From: Euglena gracilis
Taxonomy: Eukaryota > Euglenida > Euglenophyceae > Euglenales
Direction of reading: 5' to 3'
Length of the DNA stretch: 64,000 bases
NCBI GenBank assembly: GCA_039621445.1
Contig: CP154956.1
Span: 18,805,547 to 18,869,546 of the forward strand
Shown here piece after piece: positions 34,438-47,499 of this stretch (positions are counted from its first letter, which is position 1; the number at the start of each line of letters is the position of its first letter). The position numbers and the translations under genes were made by a program. The notes beneath the pieces are model-generated. The model did not search any database and was not told the DNA's origin. It saw only the letters and a list, made by a program, of their open reading frames with translations.

Positions 34438-35357
34438 GTGGCGTCGGCTGAGATGCACTGCCAAAAATCACTTTGTGCGGCTTGATATGGGGCAAGATGG
34501 AATAGGACCCAATATGGTTAGTTCCTGCAACACCATGGGTGGTGGTGGTCGAATCCTGGTAGGTGCGAGCCTGCTCTATTTTGGGAGCAGCTGATTTTTG
34601 GTCAAATATTTTCCAAAACTCACCTCTACAGAGGGGGGGCCAGGGTATCTGCAACCCCAAGTGGAAATTGAAAGGATCAGGATTTTACGTCCGAACCGAT
34701 TTTTTTGTCTTTTGTTTTGGCACAGATCTGGCAAAGAGCAGCGTTCCGAGCAAAAACTTTGACATAGAATTTCACAGGGCCGAATATCGATCATTTCGGC
34801 CATCCCTCTCTTGAGTCGAGGTGCGGACCCCAACGTGTGGTCCACCCCCTGTTGTTTGGGCGGAGGGGGGCTCGGGCAACCACACATCGCTTTGGGGTTT
34901 TGCCCTAAAGTTTGGGGGGGGGGGTCTGTTGTAGCCAGCTTGATTTTGGCACAGCCCACTTGCAGCACCCCCGGGGTGCTGCCCTGCCAGCCAGCGTCTT
35001 TTTGCCGGGACAAGCCCAAGAATGGCCGAAAATGGCTTTGGGGCGGTTTTTCGGGGGTTGTCAGATCAGAGGTTTTTTTTAAAAAAAAACCTGCGCTTTG
35101 CGGGTCATTTTTTTGGGCAATTGGCCGATTTCGACCCAGCCCGTCCCGGCGGCCAGGTCCCAGTTCAGGTTTCGCTCACCCCCCTCCAGGGGGGGGGGGG
35201 GGCGGGCTGGGTAACCCAAATTTCCAGCCCTAGCCCAGCAACCACCAGGGGTAATTAAAGAGATGGATGCCCCTCACCCTGGATCTTGTCCCGTCTTCTC
35301 AAACTTCGTGTCCATGTGTGGTGAGGGCCTGCTACCGACCCTGCCGGGCACCCACCG

Positions 35358-35457
35358 GCGGCTGCAAGACGTACGCTCCGCCAGAGTGGATGGACAGCGA
35401 GGTGCCCCATAGGGAGCTGCAGCCGTGGGAGAAGCCACTACCGTCTTACGATATGTG
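35358..35457 (+). CDS. Exon H, copy 2: APE motif
   Basis: 100 bp. [20 protein letters not shown], ending LPSYDM(W). Boundaries are non-GT-AG as modelled. Confidence 0.6.
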
Positions 35458-35497
35458 GCCAGCTTTGCATTCAGAGGTCGTGTGTGCGTGGGTGTGT

Positions 35498-35672
<175 letters not shown>

Positions 35673-35918
35673 GGTGTGAGGGGGGGAGGCGGGGGGACAC
35701 TGGGTGAGTAATAACAGAAAACGGCGTGCGTAATTTTTACAAAGTTCAATCAGTCATTGCCATCATTTAATTATTGCTATTGATATTGTTTGATTGATAC
35801 AATGCATTCTTGTTTGTCGCAACTGACCTCCACAACATGCAACATTTCAAGCGGCCTTGCCTTTTCTGGTCAATAGTTAATGATACCCCGTCAATCCATC
35901 AATCCAGAGCTGTTGCCG

Positions 35919-36022
35919 GAGCCTCGGCTGTGTGCTCGGCGAGCTGGTCACACTGAAGCTGCTGCGTAACGACCGCCAGCATTGGGGCACCGCCCTCGCC
36001 GCCGACCCCGATGCGATGGAAG
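35919..36022 (+). CDS. Exon I, copy 2: alpha-F (uninterrupted)
   Basis: 104 bp. [20 protein letters not shown], then [14 protein letters not shown]. Carries a single ATTGGGGC, which is the empty site for the element inside copy 1 exon I. Confidence 0.75.
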
Positions 36023-36685
36023 GTTTGCTGCACTCTCTTGGTAGGCATTGTGCTTTCCAATCATCCGGATTGGGCGATGTTGGCGGGATATTTTGGGGTT
36101 CTGAAATGGTTGTCAAAACCTGGAAAAAAAAGAATGTGTTTCACATGAAAACAAAGAAGTCAAAGGTGCACTTGAGTTTTTTTTTTTTCATCAGAACAGC
36201 CTCTTTGCACTTTCCTCCTCTTCACATATCTCCACTTTGTCCCGTGGATTAATCAGGGAGTAAAAAAAAAGGGAGGGCAAAAGTGCTCCAGAGGGCAGTC
36301 ACAGTGACAGAGAATAATTTCGGGGGGTACCAAAAAAGACAAATGATTCCTCTCAATTTTTTTGATTCTGCCGCACACGCGTGCCATTTGCGGCATGTCG
36401 CAGGGGGTGGGGAATGCAAATGCGATGATTTTCTTGTGTTTTTGTTTTGGAAAGTTTGCATTTATATGACCCTTTTCCGCTTATTTGTGGTTGTTTGTTT
36501 TTTTTCATTTGTCTGCTTTTATTTGCACTCTTTTGTTTTTACTTTTTTGCTTTTGCTTTTGCTTTTGCGTTTTTTTTTGCGTTTTGGGGTCTTTGTTTTT
36601 GAGTGCCCATGTTCCGTTACCCCCCCCCCTGCATGTCATCGGTGCTGGCGTGCCGGGGTCTGTGGCGTGCACCCTTGCTGCCCAG

Positions 36686-36842
36686 GCATCGGCAGTGAGG
36701 TAGCCCACGCCCACGGCGGCCTGTTTGCGGACGTCTACGCCCGGCTGCTGGAGCCCAACCCCGAAGCCCGCCTCACCGCCCCGGAGGCCCTCCGTGTCCT
36801 GCGCAGCCTGCACCCCCCCTCCCACCTGGAGGCTTTCTACAC
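36686..36842 (+). CDS. Exon J, copy 2: C-lobe
   Basis: 157 bp. [42 protein letters not shown] acceptor, donor GTGTGC. Confidence 0.75.
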
Positions 36843-37836
36843 GTGTGCTTCACCCAACCCCGTTTCTGCGCATGTTTCTCTAAGTTGCTTGTTTGTGGAC
36901 CTTTTAGATGATTTTATGAATTTTTTTTTAGTTGCTTTCAAATTTTTCTATTGCATGGTTTTTTATCGTCAAAGATACATGGAACAACTCAAGTTCTATC
37001 CTCACCCCCTAAACTCTTACTCGGAAGTTTTAGGTGTGGAAAGAAGGCTGCCACGTGGCTTTACCCCTCCCCACTGTGGGGGGTACTGTGGTTTTACCTA
37101 GCCTTTGTCGCATATTAGTTTTTATTGGTTTTTTCCGCAATGTGCCACGTTGCCATTTTCCAATTTTGGTTTTCCACAGCATTCTCTCTCAGTGATTTTG
37201 AATCGCTATGAGTCAGGTTCTGGTTTCTCAATCCTTGATGACCTGGCTCATTAAAGATTTGTATTATTTACAATTTCCCGCGGTTCTCTACACTTTTTTT
37301 GATAGGCTTGTCATGTGTTGCACAGGCCGTTCTCTCGCGTCTTCGCATCGCTTCACTCCCGATGAGCAGCCACAACAAAGCATCATGTCTGAGCAGGTGT
37401 TTGTTCCGGACGTATTTGGATTACGTGGAATCGGACAAACACAAAGGCAAAATTTATTTTCTTCATGGCAGAGAACCCTTTCCTTCCGAACGGAAATCTG
37501 AAACAAGTTGTTTTTGTTTCAAAATGTTCATCATGCTCAAGCGTCGTCGTCTCCAGTTTGAAGTCACCAGGCCTTTTTGTCGGGGTGAAACCGCAGCAGG
37601 CAACTCATTTCGAGGAGCAAATCATGGCACCAAGAAATTGTGTTCTGTCCTTGTCCTGTGCTCGCTGTCCCGTCCTGGCAAGCAATCCGTGCACTCGCCG
37701 AACGGGGCTGTCCCCGGGAGGGTTGTGTGGTGACCTGGCAACCTGCCCCCCCCCCCCAGGACGTCAGCCATGTTTGTGCCCTCGGCAGTTTGCCGCCCAA
37801 CACTGTTGATGTGTGACCCCCACCCCCCGGCTTGGA

Positions 37837-37861
37837 TTAGGGTTAACCCTAACCCTAACCC
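37837..37861. repeat. Interstitial telomere-like repeat
   Basis: TTAGGG next to three CCCTAA units in unit 2, at a breakpoint region of a small inversion. CCCTAA-like units also occur at 56330-56362. Confidence 0.65.
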
Positions 37862-39519
37862 AGCTAGAGTCTCGTACCGGCCAGTGTTTTGATGGCAATT
37901 CCACCCCAAGGTCGCGGGTCTGTTTGCAGGGGCCAAAAGTGCCCCAAAATGGACTTCCCTTGGCATGGTGCCCAGGCGCCTTTGGCCGTGAGCCCCTCCC
38001 CTCTCCGTTGGGTCTGGGTGGCTTCGAGTGCCTACCCAGCCATGGGCTTGCCTTGAAATCCAGCCAGCACCCCCCTACCTCAACATCAAAAGGCTGCCGA
38101 CAGATCCCTGGACCAAATGACATTTCCGGGCCCCCAGGGAGGTACTCCAGGGGACCCCCGACCCCCCGGGGTTGGTCAAATGTGAAGGGGTTGTGGGCTC
38201 GGGCTGGTTTCGCACACGGCCCTTCTTCTGGACCGGCACAAGGGAATACCTCATTGCAGTATGTGGCCACACGTATCCTGGGAAGTGCAAGAAAAATTCT
38301 TTTTTCCCTTACTTTTGAAACCTATTGCCCGGTATTGGATGTTCAGGTGGTTTCAGGTTTGGGAATGGAATTTTTTTTGCGCTTTTGGATTTTTTTTGCA
38401 ACATTTGTGTTTTTTTTTGTGTTTTTCGGCAATTGTCAATTTTTTTTGACAATGAAAATTTCGTCGTTTTCGCCGAGACCGAAAATTCTGTCAGTATTTT
38501 CTCAGTTATGCATTTTTTGGTCAACAAATGACATATTTTTATGCAAAATGAACGATATGTCCTGAAGAAGCCAAATTTTTTATTTCCTTCATCAAGAAGT
38601 CCTCTCCAGCAGAAAGTGTACAACTGTGGGAGCTCCAAACGGATCCTTCATGTTTATTTGGGGGGTTTGGAGTTTTTTTTTTCTGTCGTGTTTTTTAAGG
38701 GTCCATGTTGCCCCCCCACATACCAGAAAGGAAGTGTGGGGCCCCAACGGACCACACCCCTGCCTCTTTTTGTGACCTCATTTATTATTATTATTTTCCA
38801 GGTTCAATAAAAAAAACTACTCCCAGTGCCATCCTCTCCCAACCGCCTCTTGGGTCTGATTCCCGTCCGGACGCTCGTTTAGTGACTCCCTTTGCGGCCA
38901 GCAACGATGGGCTGTTGGCATTGTTTTTTTTTCTCATGGAAATGCATGAGGTGGAGATGCAGCATGAGCAGGGCTGTGAGGGGAACCCCGCAACCCTATG
39001 CGCGGTGGGTGGGGAGTCAACCCCCCACACCCCCAACCTGGTGGTAGGTGGGGGGGGGGTCCGACCCCCCCCCACCAGGCCTTCCGTATTTGCAGGGCGC
39101 CAACTTTTAGGTCAAGATTTTCCTTGTGCCTTCGGTGCCCAGGGAATTTTTTTTGAACGGGTGCTATGGGGGGTCCACCCCCAACTCCCACATGGGGGTC
39201 CGACCACCCCCCACCAGACCTTCCCACACAGCCCTGGGCATGAGGTCGTAGTGTTCCGGTACGCCTAGCCACCAATGAACCATGTGGATATGTGGATTGA
39301 AATCTGTACATTATTCGAACTGTTTTTTTGGTGGATCACTCTGAAAAAGACTACGCTGACTCCTGAAGAATTATTTTGCTGGGCATTTCCCTCTGGCACA
39401 GACATTTTTTTACTTCATTCTGTGGGAAAATTTCTACCAACCCAACACAGATGTCTCGAAATGTTCCTGTGTGGCACATCATCTGTCAAATAATCACCTC
39501 AGATGTGCCCACGCGCGCG

Positions 39520-39730
39520 CCAGCACACCCACCCACACACCCACACCCTCCCCACACACAAACATACCAAACATATGCATAAACATGCACACAAACATAC
39601 ACACACAAACACACACACACACAAACATACACAAACATACACACACACACACAAACACACATATACACAAACATACACACACAAACACATACACATGCAC
39701 ACACAAACACACAAACATACACACACAGCG
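39520..39730. repeat. CA microsatellite, unit 2
   Basis: ACACAAACATAC-type repeats at the place of 17696-17960, without the GT half. Confidence 0.85.
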
Positions 39731-41069
39731 TGAGTGCAGATTTCTTTTTCCAGGAGTTTTTTTTCCATAGTAAATGACTGGGGTGGTGCGGTGAGCGTTC
39801 GGGCGCCTGCAGCAAAGCCCAGGGCATCCCCGCTGACCCTTAAGCTTCTGTGTTCGCTGTCTTGCTGTGGTTGGACGGTTTTTTTAAAAGCAGGGCGCCA
39901 CTTAAAAGTTTGATTCAATCCAACCAATCCAACCAGTCCAACCACCTCGCTGCCGTTTCTCAACCAGCAGCTTTCTCCAGCTTCGGACCCCCCCCATCCC
40001 ATTTATGAGTTTTGCATGTTTGCTTTGCAGCCGCCCTTTGGGCGGCTGGACAGACTTTTGGTTTTCGGGGGGGTGCAAAATGGGCGAAAATAGGTCAGAA
40101 AAGTGGCTGGCCAGAACAGATTTTGAATGAGCAGCGTTGTCATAATTGTCAGTTTTTTGAGATTTCTTTTTTTTAATTTCGATTTTTTGGTGACCCCCCT
40201 CATTTACACCGATGGGTCGTTATGTCATTTTACATTTCTTGAACCCCCGGGGGGGAGGGAGTCGGTATAAATGGGGGAGTTGGCATAAAATGGGTCATGG
40301 TTCTCAACTGGGGGGGGAAGAGGCGACGTGCATTCATTCTCTCCCCCGGTTTCTCGTCCACACCCAATAATCAACGGTCCATCTGTTCACATTTTGCCAA
40401 AAAAAAGTAGACACCAGAGGGCACCTGAGTGCTTTTTTTTTTGTGTTTACCGCGACCTCTTTGTGCTTTTTGTGTTTTGCCACTGTATGCAAGAGAGGGG
40501 TCGGTATAAATGTATTTCTTCTGAATTTTCCAGGGGGGCGGTATAAATGGGGGAGTCGGTGTAAACGGGGGGGGGGGGTTTACCCGGTTCGACCTCCAGT
40601 CGGGCACAGTTCCAGTTGGGGGACACCTATGGGGGGTCAGCCAGGCCAATTTTTTCCAGCCAACCCCAGTTTTCCAGCCTCTGAGTTGGACCCCAGGGGG
40701 TCTTTAAGCAGTGCCCTGGATGGAAGTGAAGGAAGGTGACCCCGTTCTCTCTGATGTGTCAGCAGTGGTACTGCTTAACCCAACCTACCACGTGGGAGTT
40801 GCCTGCTGTTGGTCGAGATGAGCAGAAATTGATGGAGAAATACAACAGCCATTTTATAGATGTTTCACCACCCAAAAAATGCAAGTGGACCCGAACGATG
40901 GAGACACCAACCTCCAGTTTTGAAATATCGTGAACCAGATTCCAGGTCTTTGTTTGTTCCAATTAAAAAAAAAATAAAAAAAAGGTGATTCTCCAACTTT
41001 CTTGTGAAAAATTCGAGCGGAAACTGTTGACGGCTGCCCCCTCACGCTTCACAGGCAATGCCCTCCGCT

Positions 41070-41298
41070 GAATTCCGCATAAAATTGCCTTGTGCTGGCC
41101 TTTGCCACGCTGGAGAACCCCTGCCCCTGCCTTCAGACCTATTTTGGAGTCTGCTTTGGCTGTCCGGCAGGTCCTTCAGTGAAGCGCTTCCGTGCCACAG
41201 AGCCTTCCGCCCAGAGCTTCTTTTGTCTCTTCTTTTGTTCTCAGCTGGCACGCCGAGCAGGACCCTCTCTTTCTCCTGCTCGCGTACCTCTCTCATGA
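41070..41298. other. Strongly conserved block downstream of copy 2
   Basis: Partner of 19010-19230. Both strands stay open; sequence alone does not decide the strand. Confidence 0.35.
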
Positions 41299-41299
41299 T

Positions 41300-43921
41300 T
41301 ATTTACTGCCCCTGGGCCTACTCACCCTGACCTATTAAAAACGGGCGTATGGATCTCAACCTGGAAACTGAATGGGGGTTCCCATTAGGTCCCCTGGGAT
41401 AGGTATTCCACTGTTCTGTTCGGATCAGTGCCTACGGGTGTGAAAAACATGTGCATATCATAAAACTTGCAAATTTGAAAGAATATGGATGGGTGCTCTG
41501 GGACTCACCCGGAATTATGACAAAATTTGATTTTTTTTTGTTCAATGTGTTTACAGAAAGTCAACAGTCCATGGCAGTCAAAAGGAACGCTTTCAGGAAG
41601 CGTCGACTGACAGAGTGCTTTGTGAACAGAAGAAAGTTCTCAATTATTTCTGTGGCAGTTTTCTTTTTGAAAATAATTTGTGAAAGCTGGCAAAATATGG
41701 GTCAAACGATTGCAAAAATTGTGGCAGAAAGCATTTTGGTCGAAAGTTTAATTTACTACCGGGAGCTCATCCTGAACTACACACATCCCCTCCCAAGTAA
41801 CCCTTCCGTCTCAATACCCGCCCAATACAACGCAACACGGCACAGTGCAACTCAACGTACGACACCAACTCACAGGCCAATACAATGGTTTATGCGACAA
41901 CGCAAGCAGCGCAATGCCTTGTGATGCAACCAGCCATATGATACAACCAAAAAATGTGTCTGCCAGTTGGCTCTGCCGTCTTACTGTCTTACACTGAATT
42001 TGCGTTCAGTCTGCCTCAAGACGGCGTTGCATTCCCCTGTCACGCCAAGGGCGGCACATATGTCTCTTCTTGTGGGGGATGTTCTTCTTGTTGAGGAGAC
42101 CGCTCAATCCAGAGGCTCTAAGTGGCCCCACCCAACACCAAAAAGTGAGAACCCGAGAAATCTTGGCTGTGCATTCGGCGCTGGGAAGAAGTCTCAAAAG
42201 ATTTTCCATTGTGACAAAGTCACAAGGCGCTGGGGAGAAGTATCAAAAGCCTCAATTTTTTTTTCGGTGAAGGCTCACACACGATCAGGGTTCGACACAG
42301 GAGGGTGTCTGGATTGAGTGTGGGGGGTGGGGGGCTGTCCACCACCCCGGGAGCAGTGGCTGACTGATTGCAATTCATATCCAAAAAGTATCTCACTGGT
42401 TTTGGAAAATAACTTGGAACCCTTCGATGCGAAAACAATTCCTTCACACGTTGAACTGGTTTACCTCTTTTGAGGTTGTTGAGATTTTGTTTTCAGCGGA
42501 TTCGTCGAGCGGTTATTTAAAACTCAGACCGAATGGCAATAAAACATTATCTTTTGACCGCCGGTGGTTACTGCTGGTTTCTTCGCTGTGAGATGTCCGG
42601 CAGCCTTTCCCAAAATCCACTCATTTATAAACTCCCTGGGTTTTCATGACTCACTGACGAAATTCACCCCTGGAGGCCCTCTATCGCCTCCTGTTTGCCG
42701 TTTTAGCTGCCGACACGCCTGGCCCATGTTCCGGCACGCATTTACGGGCCAAACCGGCCATTTTGTGGTGTTTTTTTTGGGCTGTTTTCTTCTTCAAAAA
42801 ATCGATTTTTTCAAAATTTCTTTACAATGAAGCAAAATCAAAGAAAATGTCTGGAGAAACTAAATTAAAGCTCTTACATTGCCCAATCTAATAGTATTTT
42901 GATTTCCCCGCAACTCCCCGCCCAGCCCAAAACCTGGCGGATTTAAGGCCCAAAACGGCGCGTCAGGCTTCCAACTTGGCCGTTTTCGGCCCTTTTTGGG
43001 GGTCAAAAAATGAATTTTTCTAAAATTTCTCAAAAATGGTGGGGAATCAAAGGAATTGTCCAGAAACCTAAATTGGAGCCTTTAAAATGCCCTATCTAAC
43101 TGTATTTTGATTTCCCCACAACTCCCCGCCTCGCCTGAGTTACGGCCATTTTTCGGCCAATTTGGCCAACTTGGCTATTTTAGGCCATTTTTCGGTCACA
43201 AAGTCGAAAAAATTAGGAGTAGCTTTAGCGTTAGGAAAATGGGTTAGGAGTCAGCTTGGGGTTGGGATTTAGGTCGTTCCTGGTTCAGGCTAAACCTCAG
43301 GTTCACCCTAAACACTTTCCCTGAACTCCCGGAAAAAAAAAGAATTACAGAATTCACCAAAAAGTACCAACAAAACATCAGGTTATGTTAGAAAAGTTTC
43401 CCGTCCCCCTTAAACCGCTGAGCCCCCAGCAGTTTAAGGTCGCCGGTTGCCCCCCATATTTCTTGTTTTGTCATTTCATTTCTCAGCGGTGGGGGCTTAA
43501 CGGGGAGACGCCCAGCAAGAAGCGGCATAGTGACTCGGCTGATTGTATCTTTTCAGCCCCGCCCACCCTTCCTTCAAATTCTGTGTGGTGCTGCGTCTGC
43601 ACAGCCCATGTGGCACCTCACCTCTGCGAAACTGCTGGGTGTGCACCTCTTGAAAGGTGCTGACCGAGTGTGAGGTGATATTCCCGGGGAACGTTTTTCA
43701 CTGGCGTCGTTATGCCTCGTACGGTGTGGGCCTCTCCCCCATGGGGCCAATCCCCCCTTGGGGATTTTTCCAGAAAAATCATTAAAGTGACCCAAATTTT
43801 GACACCCATTTTTTTTCTGTTTGTGTTTTCCTTTTTCCTTTTAATTCCAGAGGAGGGGTAGTGTTTGAATAGTTTTTGGAAGAGTGGATGTTTGCCCTCT
43901 TTCCCCACACACTCACAGGCA

Positions 43922-43957
<36 letters not shown>

Positions 43958-44100
43958 AGCCCATTGCTTGAGGACTCCACTGGATAACCATTTTGCTTGA
44001 CATTGGAAAAAATGAACTAGCTGAACCCCTCCCCCCGGGGGGTCTGGACAGAAGCCAAAGTGCATCTAAGGGGTCCGCCCCCCCCCCCCACCGACTGACT
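41300..44100. other. Distal part of unit 2, no gene identified
   Basis: Aligns with 19250-22250 minus the insertions of unit 1. A block at 43455-43665 resembles 21107-21320 closely (open frame GLNGETPSKK...CTAHVAPHLCE) but has changes in every codon position; function unknown. Confidence 0.4.
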
Positions 44101-44112
44101 GGAAAAAATTAC

Positions 44113-44262
44113 TCCGGCACTGCGCGCCGAGGTGGAAATGAGGTTTTAATGGTTTTTTTTGGCGAATTTTGTTCCAGAAATCCCAGTGTGTGGTCAAAAA
44201 CGGGCATCTTTGGCCATATTTGGAGCCCGAAAATATTTGGATTAGCTGCAGTCCAGCCCCCC
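44113..44262. repeat. GCCGAGGTGGAAATG repeat block, unit 2
   Basis: Counterpart of 22330-22450, within the duplicated unit. Confidence 0.6.
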
Positions 44263-44790
44263 CCCCCAGGGGGTGATTGCAAACCCTTAAGTAAAGGATA
44301 CGCACACACAAACACACAACACGCTCAAAACACACAACACACACACACAAGACACGCACAGAAAACACACACAACGCACGCACACTCTAATAAGAACTCT
44401 TTGTTGACAAATCCTTTGGCCCAGTGAGCAAGTGGGTTCAGAAAGACTCAGTGGGCGGCCAGCCTCCTTTGTGTCGTTGTAAAAGTTCAGAAGGGAAGGC
44501 CACTAACTGAATTTGGACTTGCCGCAATCCCTATCCCAATAAGCAAAAGACTGCTGCATGGAAACTCTGGCATCCGCAATATATGTCGCAAAAAGATGAG
44601 TTTGTCTCTGGACGGTACAAATTTGACCCACCCAGGCGCCCGCATCCTGATCGCGGCCAGAGTTATGTTTGTGTGTGTGCATGAGTTTAGTGTGTGCGTG
44701 TGAGTGTTGTAGTTGGTGTGTGTTGTGTGATGTTGGTTGTGGTGTTGTGTGTGTTTTGTGTGCGTGTGTTGTGTGAGAAGAAAGAAAAAT

Positions 44791-47040
44791 TGCGTTTTGA
44801 AACCTTTTTGTTTTCAACCCGTTCGACACCCCGACCGGCCGTTGGTATGCCCTTAAGCTTACCCTTGAGATAAAAAAACTTCCCGTCCCTTTTGGACCAC
44901 CGTGCGGAAATTCATACTGACCCATTCTTTGGCAATTTCTGTACAAAAAATTGTTTTGGGTGGATGGGTGACCTTGAATGCCAGGAACAATCCCCCCCCC
45001 CAAAGTTGATGTTTTTGCCAAAATTAGCCCATTTTTGGCCACCTTTCCTGTGCATCTTTCATTGGGTGTGCTGGGCCGGGAAGCGAGCCTTCCCACAGCG
45101 CGGAAACGTCCCCCGGTACAGCGTGCCCGTCCGACACAGCCAGCCGTCCAACGCGCGACCGGACAGGGTTCGCATCGCGCAGGGTTGCAGACCAGCCACC
45201 ACTGGGCACTGGGCGGTGCCCAATGGATGGGTAAGACGGAGATGACGTTGGTGCGCTATCAGAGTCAAATTTAAGATCCACTGATTGGGCCTCTCCAAAA
45301 ATCCTCTAAATTGTGAAAGCGAGACAAAGGGTAGTTTCCAGCGAACGTCGATGGGGAAATGTTTTGTGAACAAATAATCCGAACCCAGCTTGGGGGGGAG
45401 GGAGGTGATTGCCTTCCCAGAGTGTTTCCCAGAATGTTTGGAAGTCAATGTTCAATGAAAGTTGTTCACACGCGGGGTGTCAACAACTGTCCCAGGAAAG
45501 GCCCCCCCCCCCAATTTTCAGGCCGGCAACCCAGATTTTGCCCTAATATTTTCTGCGATAAATTATGGAAACAGAATCGATTTTTCTGGATCATCTGGCG
45601 TCCGAAAATGCTAAATTTCATGAGGAATCACAACAAATCATCTCAAAGGGGTTTTGATATAATTTTGAATTTCAAAAAATTTCGAAAATTTTGGGGAGCC
45701 CCGCAGTGCACGCGGAGGTAGAAATGGGGGTTCTCAAACATTTTTTAATCTAACGTATATTGTTTATCTGATTCCCAAAAATGGCATATTTTTTGCATCT
45801 TTTGGGGTTGACACGACCACTGGTAAACACCCTCCCGAATAATACCCACGGGGTTATTTTTTTCGCCTGAAGTTCCAGCCTGGGGGTACCGGAGAAATGT
45901 CTGCCCAGTCGGGGGGACACCTCCGGGTGGGTCCTCAGTTGGGCAGCTAAGCCCCTGGGTGTTGACATGACGGGGGGGGGGGTAATTCGTGGTTCGCATT
46001 TGTTGACCGGCGCATCCTGTGAGGGGTCCTTCAACGGCCCGATTCATCTTGACCCGCACCTCCCAACATAATCGGACGTCTGGAAGTGGCCAGACGAGAA
46101 CCGGCCCAAAACAGAAAGAATCGTGTCAGGGGGCGTAACACGCTCGGTCGCCGGGGTGGTTTTTGCGCCTCCGAGAACACGGTGGCAGAGAGAAGGGGGC
46201 GCCCACGGCTACGTGTACCCTTTGCTTAGCCGTTTGGTCGTCTCGTGCGTTCCTGTGTGGTGCCCGCCCCTGTCCCCTGTGCGGCCAGAGGCCTGTTCTC
46301 TGACCTACCATTGCCGCCAAGGGGTAGGGGCCGCAAGTGTGTGAGAAAACACACGAACAGAGGAATGAATGAATTTACAGTTGACACTAACCAAATTATG
46401 GATAAACGAATTTTGGCAGCGATTTTCGCCAATTTCTTTTGGCTGGCGGAAGTGGCCGAGGAAGCGTACGCTTGCTTCTTCTGACCCCCAAAATTTTGGT
46501 TGTATCGACGGACAAACTTTTAATTGCAAAGGTCTATTTTGGGTCGTTTCTGCCAGCTTTTTCGGAATTGAAAAACAGTACTTTTTGGACGCGAAATCCC
46601 CTCTTTTTTTTGGATGAGAAAACCGCTGTTTGGAGAGCACATCCATTTGGTCAGGAAGCGGGAACTCGCTTCTGACTCACAATCTTCGGCTGAATTCTTC
46701 GGACGTCTTGGGGGCGACTAAACCAGGGGGGAGAAGCTGGAAAAAATCGATTTGCTAGACCCGGGGGGGGTGCCCCGCAACTTGAAAGAAAATTTCCTCC
46801 GACGCTTGTGTGCCGAGGTGAAAATGTTTACAGTGCATTTTTGGCTAATTTTGTCCCAACAAGTCCCAAGATTTGGCCAAAAAAATGGGCACTCTTGGCC
46901 AGTTTTGGGGTTACTGGAAAAAATTTTACCGCAAGCCAGCCTGGCCAGCAGACCCCCCCTCCCGGGGGGGGGTGTTCTAGGATTTCCGCCAAATGTGGAC
47001 TAGTAGCAGTGCAGCCCCCCTGAGGGGAACCCTTAAGCAA
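44791..47040. other. Spacer after unit 2, no gene identified
   Basis: Single-copy in the window except the repeat block at 46796-46990. A C/G run near 45535 and 45970. No kinase homology. Confidence 0.4.
46796..46990. repeat. GCCGAGGTGAAAATG repeat block, spacer copy
   Basis: Diverged copy with GCCGAGGTGAAAATG, AATTTTGTCCCAACAAGTC and a following C/G run; not part of the segmental duplication. Confidence 0.5.
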
Positions 47041-47083
47041 TGGACTGTCTGGAGAGATCGTGCCCAGCCTGGTCCATCTTGTG

Positions 47084-47492
47084 CCTTTCACGAGGTTGGG
47101 GAAAGGCACCCAGTTTTTTTGTGCGACAGCTTTCTGCAACGAGGTGATGATTTGGCCGAGATTTTGCAGGAGATGGAAAACCACCTGGGTGCTTTTGGTG
47201 TATTACCTGAGGTGGTCACCCGTGGGAGCCACAGCTGCCGTTTTATTTGAGTAGAATGTTGTTTGCGCTTGCGGTGTGGGGTTTTGTGGCAATGAAACAG
47301 CACTTGTTTTTGCACAGAATTGGGAGAAACTGTCCAGGACGTGTGTGTTGGTTTGAAAAAGATTTTGTGTGGAGTCGCGCACGAGACGGGTTGCACGATG
47401 GATGTGGCAGACTCCAGCTTGAGGGCTTGAGGGGGGTGTTCTTCCCAAATGACAAAAGATTGCCACCCACCACCCAATGGTTCCAACAATAA
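47084..47492 (+). pseudogene. Possible coding remnant, unknown
   Basis: Two neighbouring plus-strand frames look protein-like: FHEVGERHPVFLCDSFLQRG (47088-47250) and MKQHLFLHRIGRNCPGRVCW onwards (47295-47490). The minus strand has an overlapping long open frame (47088-47906), so the strand is uncertain. No family recognised. Confidence 0.2.
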
Positions 47493-47499
47493 GAACAAG

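Larger units (their letters stand above)
36843..41040. other. Downstream flank of copy 2, no gene identified
   Basis: Counterpart of 16021-18990. Unit-2 additions include about 38870-39300 (C/G-rich with GGTCCGACCCCCC motifs) and the telomere-like repeat. No gene seen. Confidence 0.5.

Noticed and set aside
36283-37101. 272-codon plus-strand open frame spanning exon J of copy 2
   Set aside because: Only the middle (exon J) aligns with copy 3; the ends are T-rich intron with a hydrophobic translation and no conservation.
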